Positions 19,862-29,822 of a DNA stretch of 64,000 nucleotides are shown piece by piece. A program made the translations under genes and the position numbers. Each line of letters starts with the position of its first letter. Position 1 is the stretch's first letter. Source of the DNA: Enterococcus innesii (GTDB taxonomy: Bacteria; Bacillota; Bacilli; Lactobacillales; Enterococcaceae); assembly GCA_018982785.1 (NCBI GenBank), contig JAHHEN010000001.1:372001-436000 (forward strand), given 5' to 3'. The notes beneath the pieces are model-generated. The model saw nothing but the letters and a program-made list of their open reading frames with translations, was not told the DNA's origin and made no database searches.

Positions 19862-21049
19862 TTAAGCTTGGATTGCAGTTACAACGCCTGAACCAACAGT
19901 ACGTCCGCCTTCACGAATTGAGAAACGAGTTCCGTCTTCGATAGCGATTGGGTGGATCAATTCAACGTCGATTGTTACGTTATCACCAGGCATAACCATT
20001 TCAGTTCCTTCTGGTAATTCAACAACACCAGTTACGTCAGTTGTACGGAAGTAGAACTGAGGACGGTAGTTAGTGAAGAATGGTGTGTGACGTCCACCTT
20101 CTTCTTTTGTTAAAACGTAAACTTCAGCTTTAAATTTTGTATGAGGTGTGATTGTACCAGCTTTAGCCAATACTTGTCCACGTTGGATGTCTTCACGAGC
20201 AACACCACGTAGCAATGCACCAATGTTATCCCCTGCTTCAGCATAGTCTAACAATTTACGGAACATTTCAACACCAGTTACAGTTGTTTTAGCAGTTTCT
20301 TCAGCAATACCAACGATTTCAACTTCGTCACCAACGCGAACTTGTCCACGTTCAACACGGCCTGTAGCAACAGTACCACGTCCAGTGATTGAGAATACGT
20401 CTTCGACTGGCATCATGAATGGTTTGTCAGTGTCACGTTCTGGAGTTGGAACGTATTCGTCAACTGCAGCCATTAATTCCATGATTTTTTCTTCGTATGA
20501 AGCATCGCCTTCAAGAGCTTTCAAAGCAGAACCAGCGATTACAGGAACATCGTCGCCTGGGAAGTCATATTCTGACAATAAGTCACGAACTTCCATTTCA
20601 ACTAATTCTAGTAATTCTTCGTCATCAACCATATCCATTTTGTTTAAGAAAACAACGATGTATGGTACACCAACGTTACGTGATAACAAGATGTGTTCAC
20701 GTGTTTGAGGCATAGGACCATCAGCAGCAGATACTACTAAGATCGCGCCGTCCATTTGAGCAGCACCAGTGATCATGTTTTTAACGTAGTCCGCGTGTCC
20801 TGGGCAGTCAACGTGAGCATAGTGACGTGCTTCAGTTTCGTACTCAACGTGAGCAGTTGAGATAGTGATTCCGCGTTCGCGTTCTTCTGGAGCGCCATCG
20901 ATTTGGTCGTAAGCTGAAGCTTGAGCCAAACCTTTTTTAGATAATACAGTTGTGATAGCAGCTGTAAGTGTAGTTTTACCATGGTCAACGTGTCCGATCG
21001 TACCAATGTTTACGTGGGGTTTAGAACGGTCAAATTTTTCTTTTGCCAT
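19862..21049 (-). CDS. tuf: Elongation factor Tu
   Basis: 395 residues. P-loop [10 protein letters not shown], switch motifs [20 protein letters not shown] and NKMDMVDD, and the C-terminal domain ending [13 protein letters not shown] are complete. Delivers aminoacyl-tRNA to the ribosome. Last gene of the str operon, 147 bp after fusA. Its leader has an AGGAGG site and a small GC-rich hairpin. Confidence 0.99.
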   Translation of the reverse strand: MAKEKFDRSKPHVNIGTIGHVDHGKTTLTAAITTVLSKKGLAQASAYDQIDGAPEERERGITISTAHVEYETEARHYAHVDCPGHADYVKNMITGAAQMDGAILVVSAADGPMPQTREHILLSRNVGVPYIVVFLNKMDMVDDEELLELVEMEVRDLLSEYDFPGDDVPVIAGSALKALEGDASYEEKIMELMAAVDEYVPTPERDTDKPFMMPVEDVFSITGRGTVATGRVERGQVRVGDEVEIVGIAEETAKTTVTGVEMFRKLLDYAEAGDNIGALLRGVAREDIQRGQVLAKAGTITPHTKFKAEVYVLTKEEGGRHTPFFTNYRPQFYFRTTDVTGVVELPEGTEMVMPGDNVTIDVELIHPIAIEDGTRFSIREGGRTVGSGVVTAIQA

Positions 21050-21100
21050 TTTAAAATGTTCCTCCTAAAAATGCAGTTTATTTTTTATATTTGATAGGTA

Positions 21101-21116
21101 GGGAGCCGCAGCTCCC
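21101..21116 (-). promoter_or_regulatory. GC-rich hairpin in the fusA-tuf intergenic leader
   Basis: GGGAGC-TGCG-GCTCCC on the minus strand, about 50 nt before tuf. No T tract follows, so it is not a terminator. A TACAAT box (21136-21141) without a good -35 lies just upstream and might be a weak tuf promoter. Confidence 0.4.
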
Positions 21117-21196
21117 ATCCCTTATCATCGATAATATTGTACACGAAACTCAGAAAAAAATATAGCTTTTTACTTAATTTCCTATACTTCCATCAA

Positions 21197-23281
21197 TTAT
21201 TCAGCTTTGCCGCCGTTTTTCTTGATGATTTCTTCTTGAACAGATTTAGGTACATCTTCATAGTGATCAAATGTCATCATGAACGTACCGCGACCTTGTG
21301 TTGATGAACGAAGTGTTGTTGCGTAACCGAACATTTCAGCTAATGGCACGATTGCGTTCACGATTTGTGAGTTACCGTGTGCTTCCATTCCTTCTACGCG
21401 TCCACGACGAGCAGTTACGTGACCCATAACATCACCTAAGTAATCTTCTGGTACAGTGATAACTACTTTCATCATTGGTTCAAGAATTACTGGGTTTGCT
21501 TTCTTCGCTGCAGCACGTAAAGCCATAGAAGCTGCAACACGGAAGGCAGTTTCACTTGAATCGACATCATGGTATGAACCATCATAAAGTTTTGCTTTGA
21601 TGTCTACTAATGGGTAACCGGCTAAGACACCGTTCGCCATTGAGTCTTCAAGTCCTTTTTCAACTGCTGGGATGTATTCACGAGGAACCACACCACCGAC
21701 AATCGCGTTTTCGAATTCGAAGCCTTTACCTTCTTCGTTTGGTGTAAATTCGACCCATACGTGACCGTATTGACCTTTACCACCAGACTGACGTACAAAT
21801 TTACCTTCCGCTTGTGTTGCTGCACGGAATGTTTCACGATAAGAAACTTGAGGCGCACCTACGTTTGCTTCAACTTTAAATTCGCGACGCATACGGTCAA
21901 CTAAGACGTCCAAGTGAAGTTCTCCCATACCAGCGATAACAGTTTCGCCTGTTTCAGCGTTTGTTTCCACACGGAATGATGGATCTTCTTCAGCAAGTTT
22001 TTGTAAAGCAACCCCCATTTTATCTTGGTCAGCTTTTGATTTAGGCTCAACAGCGACTTCGATAACTGGTTCTGGGAATTCGATTGATTCAAGGATTACT
22101 GGTGCTTTTTCATCACATAGTGTATCCCCAGTTGTTGTGTCTTTCAAACCAACAGCAGCGGCGATATCGCCTGAGTATACTGTTTGGATTTCAGCACGTG
22201 TGTTGGCGTGCATTTGTAGGATACGACCGATACGTTCGCGTTTGCCTTTTGAAGCATTCAATACGTATGATCCAGAGTTCAAGATACCTGAATACACACG
22301 GAAGAATGTCAAACGACCTACGAATGGGTCAGTCATTACTTTAAATGCTAATGAAGCAAATGGTGCTTCATCGTCAGCCGGACGATCAGTTTCTTCGTCT
22401 GTTTTAGGATTTACCCCTTTGATCGCAGGAACATCAAGTGGTGAAGGCAAGTAGTCGATGACTGCATCCAACATCAATTGAACCCCTTTGTTTTTAAAGG
22501 CAGATCCGCAAAGAACAGGGAAAAAGTCAACAGTCAATGTTGCTTGACGAATACCAGCTTTCAATTCTTCTTCAGTGATTTCTTCACCGTCCAAGAATTT
22601 CATCATTAGTTCTTCGTCAGTATCCGCAACAGCTTCGATTAATTTTTCGCGCCATTCTTCAGCTAATTCTACGTATTCTTCAGGAATTTCAGTCTCTTGG
22701 ATTTCAGTTCCTAAGTCATTTGTGTAGATTTCAGCTTTCATTTTTACTAAGTCGATAATACCAGTAAAGTCATCTTCCGCACCAATTGGTAATTGGATTG
22801 GGTGAGCATTTGCTTGTAAACGATCATGTAAAGTTGATACAGAGTATAAGAAGTCTGCACCAATTTTGTCCATTTTGTTACAGAATACGATACGTGGTAC
22901 GCGGTAGTCTGTCGCTTGACGCCAAACTGTTTCTGTTTGAGGTTCTACACCTGATTGTGAGTCCAATACAGTTACAGCACCGTCAAGTACACGCAATGAA
23001 CGTTGCACTTCGATCGTGAAATCCACGTGTCCTGGTGTATCGATGATATTTACGCGGTTTTCTTTCCATTGCGCAGTTGTCGCAGCAGAAGTGATTGTGA
23101 TCCCACGTTCTTGTTCTTGTTCCATCCAGTCCATTTGAGAAGCACCTTCATGTGTTTCTCCAATTTTATGGATTTTACCTGTGTAATAAAGGATACGTTC
23201 AGTTGTCGTTGTTTTACCAGCGTCAACGTGGGCCATGATCCCGATATTACGAGTTTTTTCTAGCGAAAATTCTCTTGCCAT
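21197..23281 (-). CDS. fusA: Elongation factor G
   Basis: 694 residues starting [20 protein letters not shown] (ATG at 23281; the frame is open to 23302 but that start is not conserved). G1 [27 protein letters not shown] and [10 protein letters not shown] are present, then domains II to V. It drives translocation and, with RRF, recycling. The fusidic acid contact regions look ordinary. Located 80 bp after rpsG. Confidence 0.98.
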   Translation of the reverse strand: MAREFSLEKTRNIGIMAHVDAGKTTTTERILYYTGKIHKIGETHEGASQMDWMEQEQERGITITSAATTAQWKENRVNIIDTPGHVDFTIEVQRSLRVLDGAVTVLDSQSGVEPQTETVWRQATDYRVPRIVFCNKMDKIGADFLYSVSTLHDRLQANAHPIQLPIGAEDDFTGIIDLVKMKAEIYTNDLGTEIQETEIPEEYVELAEEWREKLIEAVADTDEELMMKFLDGEEITEEELKAGIRQATLTVDFFPVLCGSAFKNKGVQLMLDAVIDYLPSPLDVPAIKGVNPKTDEETDRPADDEAPFASLAFKVMTDPFVGRLTFFRVYSGILNSGSYVLNASKGKRERIGRILQMHANTRAEIQTVYSGDIAAAVGLKDTTTGDTLCDEKAPVILESIEFPEPVIEVAVEPKSKADQDKMGVALQKLAEEDPSFRVETNAETGETVIAGMGELHLDVLVDRMRREFKVEANVGAPQVSYRETFRAATQAEGKFVRQSGGKGQYGHVWVEFTPNEEGKGFEFENAIVGGVVPREYIPAVEKGLEDSMANGVLAGYPLVDIKAKLYDGSYHDVDSSETAFRVAASMALRAAAKKANPVILEPMMKVVITVPEDYLGDVMGHVTARRGRVEGMEAHGNSQIVNAIVPLAEMFGYATTLRSSTQGRGTFMMTFDHYEDVPKSVQEEIIKKNGGKAE

Positions 23282-23361
23282 TCTAGGTTGTTCCCCTCTC
23301 ATTCTTACTTAACTTAAGCTAAGGTTGTCTCAGTACCTTCCAATAAAAAGCAGTGAGGATC

Positions 23362-23832
23362 TTACCAACGATAGTGAGCAAATGCGCGGTTGGCTTCCGC
23401 CATTTTGTGTGTGTCTTCGCGTTTTTTCACAGAAGCACCAGTGTTGTTTGCTGCATCCATGATTTCTTTTGCAAGACGTTCTTCCATTGTGTGTTCGCCA
23501 CGCAAACGAGCGTAGTTTACCACCCAACGAAGACCTAGAGTTGTACGACGTTCAGGACGTACTTCTACTGGTACTTGGTAGTTAGAACCACCGACACGGC
23601 GAGCTTTAACTTCCAATACAGGCATAATGTTTTTCATTGCTTGTTCGAAAACTTCCAATGGATCATTTCCTGTAGATTCTTTGATAATGCCAAAAGCATT
23701 GTAGATAATATTTGCAGCAACACCGCGTTTACCATCAACCATTACACGGTTGATCAAACGAGTTACTAATTTTGAGTTATAAATAGGATCTGGTAAAACA
23801 TCACGTTTTGCAACAGGACCTTTACGAGGCAT
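23362..23832 (-). CDS. rpsG: Ribosomal protein uS7
   Basis: 156 residues. [20 protein letters not shown] and the end [15 protein letters not shown] are standard. S7 nucleates the small-subunit head and is the feedback repressor of the str operon in E. coli. Lies 70 bp after rpsL. Confidence 0.97.
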   Translation of the reverse strand: MPRKGPVAKRDVLPDPIYNSKLVTRLINRVMVDGKRGVAANIIYNAFGIIKESTGNDPLEVFEQAMKNIMPVLEVKARRVGGSNYQVPVEVRPERRTTLGLRWVVNYARLRGEHTMEERLAKEIMDAANNTGASVKKREDTHKMAEANRAFAHYRW

Positions 23833-23902
23833 CCGTAACTCCTCCTTCCGAGATATCAGTTCTGATTTAAATAAGATTCATTTGATCTGTTTGTCTTAAA
23901 GA

Positions 23903-24316
23903 TTAAGCTTTAGGACGTTTTGTACCATATTTAGAACGAGATTGTTTACGATCGTTAACACCGGCAGTATCCAATGCACCACGAACGATATGGTAACGTA
24001 CCCCTGGTAAGTCTTTTACACGTCCACCACGTAACAAGACCACGCTGTGTTCTTGTAAGTTGTGTCCGATACCTGGAATATAAGCTGTCACTTCAATCAA
24101 GTTTGACAAACGAACACGCGCATATTTACGTAGAGCTGAGTTCGGTTTTTTCGGTGTCATAGTTCCCACACGAGTAGCTACCCCACGCTTTTGAGGTGAG
24201 TTAACATTCGTTTGAGCTTTCTTGAAACTGTTATATCCTTTGTTCAATGCTGGTGAATTTGATTTTTCAACCTTGGATTTACGAGGTTTACGTACTAATT
24301 GATTAATTGTAGGCAT
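23903..24316 (-). CDS. rpsL: Ribosomal protein uS12
   Basis: 137 residues. [20 protein letters not shown] opens the protein and [20 protein letters not shown] is the streptomycin-contact loop, with the wild-type lysines (56, 57). The second loop [18 protein letters not shown] is also unchanged. The frame is open upstream to 24361, but AAGGAGG ten nt before the ATG at 24316 marks the start. First gene of the str operon. Confidence 0.97.
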   Translation of the reverse strand: MPTINQLVRKPRKSKVEKSNSPALNKGYNSFKKAQTNVNSPQKRGVATRVGTMTPKKPNSALRKYARVRLSNLIEVTAYIPGIGHNLQEHSVVLLRGGRVKDLPGVRYHIVRGALDTAGVNDRKQSRSKYGTKRPKA

Positions 24317-24384
24317 CCCTAGTTGTCCTCCTTCCTTGATTCGCTTTATAGTCCCACACATCCAGGTGGTTCTTTTTTTGCGAT

Positions 24385-24408
24385 AAAAAATAATGCATTC
24401 TCTGCATT
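24385..24408 (-). promoter_or_regulatory. Attenuator-like hairpin in the str operon leader
   Basis: On the minus strand AATGCA-GAGAA-TGCATT is followed by ATTTTTT, the form of a weak intrinsic terminator, about 70 nt upstream of rpsL. A second hairpin GTCTC/GAGAC lies further upstream at about 24450-24466. This arrangement could allow attenuation of rpsL-rpsG-fusA-tuf. It is inferred from sequence only. Confidence 0.45.
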
Positions 24409-24479
24409 CATATCAACTATGCTTTGATAGACAGTCAGCACGTCTCCAACGAGAGACCTGTAGATAAAGCACCTTTGAT

Positions 24480-24508
24480 AGAATATCATGCTTATTCTTA
24501 CCTGTCAA
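24480..24508 (-). promoter_or_regulatory. Promoter of the str operon
   Basis: Consensus TTGACA (24503-24508), 17-bp spacer and TATTCT (24480-24485) on the minus strand, about 165 bp upstream of rpsL and divergent to rpiA. Confidence 0.85.
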
Positions 24509-24619
24509 GTATCCTCCCGAGCTTTTTTCAAAAGAAATCTGTTACGAAAAAATCCGCAATTTTTACACTTCTTCCTATATAATAGAAACAAAGCATCTAT
24601 TAAAAAAGGCGGGAAGAAA

Positions 24620-25294
24620 ATGAACCTAAAAGAAATGGTCGGCATTGAAGCGGCTGGTTATGTAAAAGACGGCATGGTGGTTGGTTTGGGCACTGGCTCA
24701 ACAGCCTACTATATGATCGAAGAACTGGGACGGCGCGTAAAAGAAGAGGGTCTATCGATCACTGGTGTCCCCACTTCTTGGGCATCGAAAAGACAAGCAG
24801 AAGGGCTAGGCATCCCGATTCGCACCATTGATGAAGTGGATGCTGTGGATCTTACGATCGACGGTGCAGATGAGATCAGCCAGGATTACCATGGGATCAA
24901 AGGGGGCGGTGCGGCTCTTTTGTTTGAAAAAATCGTGGCGTCTAACTCCAAGAAAGTCTTGTGGATCGTCGATGAATCCAAAATGGTCGAGACACTTGGT
25001 GCCTTTCCCCTTCCAGTGGAAGTGATTCCTTATGGTAGTCAGCAACTGCTACGTCTTTTCGATAAGAAAAACTATCGTCCAAAACTACGTTTAAATGAAG
25101 AAGGCGAACCATTAAAAACAGATTGTGGCAATTACATCATCGATCTCCATCTAGAAACAATCACCGCTCCTACTGAGTTGGCACAAGAATTAGATGCTAC
25201 GGTCGGCGTGGTGGAACACGGTTTGTTTTTGGATATGGTTCACACCATCATCATTGGTCTACCTACAGGACCAAGTACAAAGCAGGTCCGCTAA
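24620..25294 (+). CDS. rpiA: Ribose-5-phosphate isomerase A
   Basis: Interconverts ribose 5-phosphate and ribulose 5-phosphate. 224 residues with [28 protein letters not shown] and [15 protein letters not shown], all catalytic-site motifs. The frame is open from 24488, but the conserved start is [14 protein letters not shown] at 24620. A TATAAT box lies at 24578-24583. It may serve the nucleoside locus downstream by handling pentose phosphates, though it is transcribed separately. Confidence 0.95.
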   Translation: MNLKEMVGIEAAGYVKDGMVVGLGTGSTAYYMIEELGRRVKEEGLSITGVPTSWASKRQAEGLGIPIRTIDEVDAVDLTIDGADEISQDYHGIKGGGAALLFEKIVASNSKKVLWIVDESKMVETLGAFPLPVEVIPYGSQQLLRLFDKKNYRPKLRLNEEGEPLKTDCGNYIIDLHLETITAPTELAQELDATVGVVEHGLFLDMVHTIIIGLPTGPSTKQVR

Positions 25295-25301
25295 GAATAA
25301 C

Positions 25302-25336
25302 AAAAAAGAAGAAGCCTCGCCGCTTCTTCTTTTTTG
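25302..25336 (+). terminator. Terminator after rpiA
   Basis: AAAAAAGAAGAAGC and GCTTCTTCTTTTTT form a long stem with a CTCGCC loop and a T-rich 3' end, 8 bp after the rpiA stop. Confidence 0.88.
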
Positions 25337-25445
25337 TTATTTATCTTCAATCATACTTGTTTTTATGCTTTTTTGTGCAAATTACCCTATCATTTAAGAA
25401 GTAATTATGATACATTCAATAAAAAGGGAAAGGTAGGAGGGTTTT

Positions 25446-26027
25446 ATGAAAATCATAGGTTATGCTCGCTCAACGATTACCGATAACTCCACAAGTGAAC
25501 AAATAAACAAACTTAAGGAATTCGGTTGTAATGACTATTTCCACGAAACCTATAGCTTGGAAGAAAGTGAAGAAAATCATTCATTGGAGTCAGTGGTGGC
25601 CCAGATGCAGCCCGGAGACACTTTAGTTGTTACGGAACTGCATCGTTTAGGAAAAACGACCAGACAGCTGACCGAGCTTACTGATCTATTAAAGCAGCGA
25701 GAACTACATTTGGTTTCGTTAGCAGAAAACATCGACACGCGTGAACCGATGGGTAAAGTATACTTCAATTTGATGGAAGGACTTGCGATCATGGAACGCT
25801 CATTGATCAAAGAGCGCACGCTAGTCGGCTTAAACAAAGCCCGCAAAAAAGGCAAAATTGGCGGTCGTCCCAAGATCGATCCGAAGACGATCAAGAAAAT
25901 CCGTCATTTGTACTACGAGAAAAAAGAAACGATTCAATATATTTCTGAGAAATGCGGTGTTTCTGTAGGTACCTGCTACAAATACATAAAATTATCCGAA
26001 GAAGAATGGCGCAAGTTACGTTCATAG
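25446..26027 (+). CDS. Resolvase/invertase-like serine recombinase with altered active site
   Basis: 193 residues. An N-terminal resolvase-type domain (IIGYARS, then SLAENIDTREPMGKVYF and IMERSLIKERTLVGL) is joined to a C-terminal helix-turn-helix (YISEKCGVSVGTCYKYIKL). Compared with gamma-delta resolvase, key positions differ: catalytic Ser10 aligns with Thr10 (Ser is at 9), Arg45 with Asn44, Asp67 with His66 and Arg71 with Lys70; Arg8 and Arg68 (Arg67 here) are kept. No inverted repeats, res-like site or transposase are nearby. I recall a resolvase-family gene in the same place before gpmA in E. faecalis, which suggests a fixed chromosomal gene. Good AGGAGG site before ATG 25446. Confidence 0.8.
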   Translation: MKIIGYARSTITDNSTSEQINKLKEFGCNDYFHETYSLEESEENHSLESVVAQMQPGDTLVVTELHRLGKTTRQLTELTDLLKQRELHLVSLAENIDTREPMGKVYFNLMEGLAIMERSLIKERTLVGLNKARKKGKIGGRPKIDPKTIKKIRHLYYEKKETIQYISEKCGVSVGTCYKYIKLSEEEWRKLRS

Positions 26028-26218
26028 TTGTCGACTCTCCTAGAACAGCATAAACAAAAGCGGTCCGTTTTTTAAAGATCCTCATTTGTTTTTCCTTAAG
26101 AATGGCGTTTTCCCCAGCTTTTCCTCCAAAACCATGGAAATTCTTTGAGAAAGAGTGTACAATAAATACGGAATTGAAAATTTCAGAAAAATATCGAATA
26201 TCTAAAGGAGAGTTTTAC

Positions 26219-26905
26219 ATGCCAAAATTAGTATTTTCTCGTCATGGACTAAGCGAATGGAACAAATTAAACCAGTTTACCGGTTGGGCTGATGTTGATC
26301 TAGCGCCAGAAGGTGTCGAAGAAGCAATCGAAGGCGGACGTAAAATCAAAGAAGCAGGCATCGAATTTGACGTTGCTTACACATCTGTTTTAACTCGTGC
26401 CATCAAAACTTGTAATTACATTTTAGAATATTCTGATCAACTTTGGGTACCAACGATCAAATCATGGCGCTTAAACGAACGTCATTACGGTAAATTACAA
26501 GGTTTAAATAAAAAAGAAACTGCTGAAAAATACGGTGACGAACAAGTACACATCTGGCGTCGTTCTTACGATGTTTTACCTCCATTGATGGAAGCTTCAG
26601 ATGAAGGTTCTGCTGCAAACGACCGTCGTTATGCAATGCTTGACCCTCGCGACGTACCTGGTGGCGAAAACTTAAAAGTTACTTTAGAACGTGCATTGCC
26701 TTTCTGGCAAGATGAAATCGCCCCAGCATTAAAAGACGACAAAACTGTCTTAGTTGCGGCTCACGGAAACTCTCTACGTGCATTAGCAAAACATATCGAA
26801 GGTATTTCTGACGAAGATATCATGGATCTTGAGATCCCAACTGGTCAACCACTTGTTTATGAATTGAACGATGATTTGACTGTTGCGAAAAAATACTACT
26901 TATAA
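26219..26905 (+). CDS. gpmA: 2,3-bisphosphoglycerate-dependent phosphoglycerate mutase
   Basis: Glycolytic interconversion of 3- and 2-phosphoglycerate. 228 residues. The phosphohistidine motif is [12 protein letters not shown], followed by [15 protein letters not shown] and [11 protein letters not shown] with the second catalytic His. The frame is open upstream to 26102, but TAAAGGAG nine nt before the ATG at 26219 sets the start. TGGAAA-17-TACAAT (26135-26163) may be its promoter. Confidence 0.97.
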   Translation: MPKLVFSRHGLSEWNKLNQFTGWADVDLAPEGVEEAIEGGRKIKEAGIEFDVAYTSVLTRAIKTCNYILEYSDQLWVPTIKSWRLNERHYGKLQGLNKKETAEKYGDEQVHIWRRSYDVLPPLMEASDEGSAANDRRYAMLDPRDVPGGENLKVTLERALPFWQDEIAPALKDDKTVLVAAHGNSLRALAKHIEGISDEDIMDLEIPTGQPLVYELNDDLTVAKKYYL

Positions 26906-26918
26906 GCCTCGCTTATCG

Positions 26919-26951
26919 CTGCCCTTTTTTAAAAAAAGGGCAGTTTTTTTA
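26919..26951 (+). terminator. Terminator after gpmA
   Basis: CTGCCCTTTTTT pairs with AAAAAAAGGGCAG, followed by seven T. Confidence 0.9.
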
Positions 26952-27006
26952 TTGGCATTTCCTCCCCCTCTTTTATAATTGAGGGCGTACTCGAAAGGAG
27001 CTTATT

Positions 27007-27654
27007 ATGAAACTAGTCAAAAATGATACCGTTTTATTTTTAGGTGACAGCATCACAGATTGCGATCGTGATCGCCAAGATCCCCACGATTTAGGACATG
27101 GGTTTGCCCGTCTCGTTGCCGATCAGCTGGCAGAGAAATTCCCCACTGCGGACTTTACCTTTTATAACCGCGGGATCGGCGGCAATAAAGCTGCCGATGT
27201 CTTAGCCCGTCTCCAAGAAGATTGCCTCCAATTAGCGCCTGACGTCTTGGTCTTTATGATTGGGATCAACGACACGTGGCACAATGCCGGTGGTCCCGAT
27301 TTTGGTTCAGAAGCTGCGGCAACGTCCTTTGAGGCAACCTACCGTCAAATTCTGGAACAAGTGACCCAACAGGGGATCACGCGTATTTTCTTGCTGGAAC
27401 CTTTTGTTTTGCCATATCCTGAAGATCGCCAAACTTGGCGCATCGATCTTGATCCGAAAATCCAAATCGTTCGTCGCTTAGCAGCTGACTTTCATTGTCA
27501 GCTGCTGCCGCTGGATGGCTTGTTTGCCGAAGCAGCCGTTGCTAGCTCCCCACAGGCTCTGACAGGCGATGACGGGGTGCACCCCACTCCTGCAGGACAC
27601 GCCTTGATTGCGAATCAGCTAATGGCCCGTTTGGCTTTTTCTTCTGAAGGGTAA
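27007..27654 (+). CDS. SGNH/GDSL-family hydrolase
   Basis: 215 residues. Block I LFLGDSITD (nucleophile Ser15), block II NRGIGGNKAAD (oxyanion Gly), block III IGINDTW (Asn) and block V DGVHPTPAGH (Asp189, His192) make a complete SGNH catalytic set. No signal peptide, so it acts in the cytoplasm. Family members remove acyl groups from sugars, lipids or peptides; the substrate is not predictable here. It has its own AAAGGAG site and terminator, so is probably monocistronic. Confidence 0.85.
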   Translation: MKLVKNDTVLFLGDSITDCDRDRQDPHDLGHGFARLVADQLAEKFPTADFTFYNRGIGGNKAADVLARLQEDCLQLAPDVLVFMIGINDTWHNAGGPDFGSEAAATSFEATYRQILEQVTQQGITRIFLLEPFVLPYPEDRQTWRIDLDPKIQIVRRLAADFHCQLLPLDGLFAEAAVASSPQALTGDDGVHPTPAGHALIANQLMARLAFSSEG

Positions 27655-27660
27655 ATAAAC

Positions 27661-27702
27661 AGACCGCTCCGCGACAACCAAGTTGCAGGAACGGTCTTTT
27701 TT
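27661..27702 (+). terminator. Terminator after the GDSL hydrolase gene
   Basis: AGACCG (27661-27666) pairs with CGGTCT (27692-27697), with further pairing inside (GCGACAAC/GTTGC), followed by TTTTTT. It also lies just beyond the stop of the convergent dehydrogenase gene. Confidence 0.75.
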
Positions 27703-27706
27703 ATGA

Positions 27707-28894
27707 TTAAAGATAGGTTGAAGGAGTCAAGGAATCTTGGTAGATTGCAATCACGTCTTCTTCTTGCAGCGGTACATACGCATTTGTTGCAATAGAGCTG
27801 AATTGAACTGCTTGAGCCGCCATTTCAGCAAAATGGGTGTCATCGGCGATCCCTACTTCTGGCAAAGTCATCGGAATATCGCAAGAAGCAAAAAAATCAT
27901 ACAGTTTTTGAATCCCCATTCGGGCAGCTAATTCTGGCACTGCTTCTTGGACACCAAAGACTTCTCTAGCAAACCGCGCAAATTTCGGCGCCGTTTCTTC
28001 ATTCAACACATGAAGCATCCAGCGTGGGGTCAGGATCGCTAAGCCGATGCCATGGGTAATGTCATAAAACGCACTCAACTCATGCTCCATCGCATGACAA
28101 GACCAAGCACCACCCTTGCCACTTCCAGTCAAACCATTTAAGGCTAAGGTGCTCGCCCACATCAAATTCGCCCGTGCATCATAGTCTGTGGGGTCATTTA
28201 ATGCGATCGGCAGATTTTTAATGACTGCTTTTAGCAATCCTTCTGCTACACCGTCTTGGACATCTGTTCCTTCTGTTTTACTGAAATAATTTTCAATCAG
28301 ATGGCTCATGATATCCGCTGAACCGGCAGCCGTTTGATAGCGACTGACACTAAAGGTCGTTGTTGGATCTAAAAAAGATACTTTCGGTAAAAATTCGGGT
28401 CCGTGAACACCAAGTTTTTGTTTCGTTTCTAGATTAGAGATCACCGCGCCGCGATTCATTTCACTGCCAGTAGCCGCAAGGGTCAAGATCGTTACTAATG
28501 GAATCGCTGGTCCTTGATAGCTTCTGGAAAGAACTAAGTCCCAAGGCTCTTGCTCACTGCAAGCCGCCCCAGCGATCACTTTGCTGCAATCAATTACAGA
28601 ACCGCCGCCAACAGCTAAAATGACGTCGATCTTTTCTGAACGACAAAGAGCGGCTCCTTGACGAACGGTTTCGATTCGTGGATTTGGATCGACACCAGTC
28701 AATTCAGTGACTTGATTGCCGTTGGCAGTCAATTGCGCCATGACTGCATCGTACAAACCGTTTTTCTTGATACTGCCGCCACCATAGACTAGCAAGACGT
28801 TTTTTCCAAATATATTCAGTACCTCTGGCAGCTCGTTCAGACGGTCTTTCCCAAAACGAATGTCCGTCGTTACATGAAACGTAAAATTATTCAT
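27707..28894 (-). CDS. Iron-containing alcohol dehydrogenase (BDH/YqhD-like)
   Basis: 395 residues of the group III metal-dependent alcohol dehydrogenases. NAD(P)-binding GGGSIKKNGLYD and VGGGSVIDCSKVIA, then metal-binding region with GSADIMSHLIENYF and CHAMEHELSAFYDITHGIGL (Asp and three His ligands) are visible. The sequence resembles NADPH-dependent butanol/aldehyde reductases that detoxify short aldehydes. Substrate unproven. Transcribed alone from a promoter at 28927-28954. Confidence 0.88.
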   Translation of the reverse strand: MNNFTFHVTTDIRFGKDRLNELPEVLNIFGKNVLLVYGGGSIKKNGLYDAVMAQLTANGNQVTELTGVDPNPRIETVRQGAALCRSEKIDVILAVGGGSVIDCSKVIAGAACSEQEPWDLVLSRSYQGPAIPLVTILTLAATGSEMNRGAVISNLETKQKLGVHGPEFLPKVSFLDPTTTFSVSRYQTAAGSADIMSHLIENYFSKTEGTDVQDGVAEGLLKAVIKNLPIALNDPTDYDARANLMWASTLALNGLTGSGKGGAWSCHAMEHELSAFYDITHGIGLAILTPRWMLHVLNEETAPKFARFAREVFGVQEAVPELAARMGIQKLYDFFASCDIPMTLPEVGIADDTHFAEMAAQAVQFSSIATNAYVPLQEEDVIAIYQDSLTPSTYL

Positions 28895-28926
28895 TGTCTC
28901 GTCTCCTTTTTACACCTTTTCTTTTC

Positions 28927-28954
28927 ATTAAACCATTTTCTGGCAAAAGTGCAA
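28927..28954 (-). promoter_or_regulatory. Promoter of the iron alcohol dehydrogenase gene
   Basis: TTGCAC (28949-28954), 16-bp spacer and TTTAAT (28927-28932) on the minus strand, followed by an AAAAGGAG ribosome site before the ATG. Confidence 0.55.
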
Positions 28955-29025
28955 CGCTTCTTCGTGGCTTTTTGCCAACAAAAAAAGATAACACATTCTC
29001 GGTTGCATGCAAACCAATACGATTT

Positions 29026-29055
29026 GGCTGCTTGCTCTATCAAAAGCAAGCAGCC
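29026..29055 (-). other. Perfect 11-bp hairpin without T tract after deoD
   Basis: GGCTGCTTGCT and AGCAAGCAGCC flank an 8-nt loop, 38 bp beyond the deoD stop. Neither strand has a T run next to it, so it is not a canonical terminator. It may protect the 3' end of the deoB-punA-deoD message or act as a terminator with helper factors. Confidence 0.5.
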
Positions 29056-29092
29056 TTCGCATCGTTCATGCACCGATCCTGCGGTATCTTTT

Positions 29093-29797
29093 TTACGCGA
29101 TCGCTGTTTCTAAGCCAACTTTGATCATGTCGTTAAATGTCGTTTGTCTTTCTTCTGGCGTTGTTTCTTCTCCAGTGATGATGTGGTCGCTGACGGTACA
29201 GATCGCTAAAGTTTGAACGTGGAATTTCGCCCCTAAATAGTATAAGGCTGCGGCTTCCATCTCAACACCCATCACCCCAAGGTCTGCCAACTGTAACGTT
29301 TCCGTCATGTCATCTTTGTAGAAGGTATCTTCAGATAAGATATTGCCGACGTGGGTCGTAAATCCTGATTCAATCGCTGTATCATAAGCTTTACGCAACA
29401 GTGCAAAGTCAGCGATTGGTGGGAAATGGAAACTTTGGAAGTTTTTTGCTACCATCGATGAACTTGTTGCTGCCGCTTGGGCAATCACAAGATCACGCAC
29501 GTGGACATCTTTTGAGATGGCACCACACGTACCGACCCGAATCAATTTCTTCACGCCGTAAGAGTTGATCAATTCATGGGCATAGATACTCGCTGAAGGC
29601 ATGCCCATGCCGGTTCCTTGGACAGAGACCCGCTCGCCCTTATAAACGCCTGTATAGCCCAACATTCCCCGAACGTTGTTGTAACAGATCGGGTCTTCTA
29701 AAAATGTTTCAGCAATATATTTTGCCCGCAGTGGATCACCTGGTAACAAGATTTTGTCTGCGATCTCGCCTGCTTTTGCTTCGATATGAACGCTCAT
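29093..29797 (-). CDS. deoD: Purine-nucleoside phosphorylase, DeoD type
   Basis: 234 residues, hexameric class. [20 protein letters not shown] and [15 protein letters not shown] (phosphate site), [16 protein letters not shown] and [16 protein letters not shown] are diagnostic. It cleaves 6-amino and 6-oxo purine nucleosides with phosphate. 25 bp after punA in the deoB-punA-deoD operon; AAAGGAG precedes the start. Confidence 0.96.
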   Translation of the reverse strand: MSVHIEAKAGEIADKILLPGDPLRAKYIAETFLEDPICYNNVRGMLGYTGVYKGERVSVQGTGMGMPSASIYAHELINSYGVKKLIRVGTCGAISKDVHVRDLVIAQAAATSSSMVAKNFQSFHFPPIADFALLRKAYDTAIESGFTTHVGNILSEDTFYKDDMTETLQLADLGVMGVEMEAAALYYLGAKFHVQTLAICTVSDHIITGEETTPEERQTTFNDMIKVGLETAIA

Positions 29798-29822
29798 TCG
29801 TTTTTCTCCTTTGGTCTGCTTT

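Noticed and set aside
25446-26027. The resolvase-like gene as part of a mobile element
   Set aside because: No terminal repeats, target duplications, transposase or res-like site; flanked by housekeeping genes in an order I recall from other enterococci.
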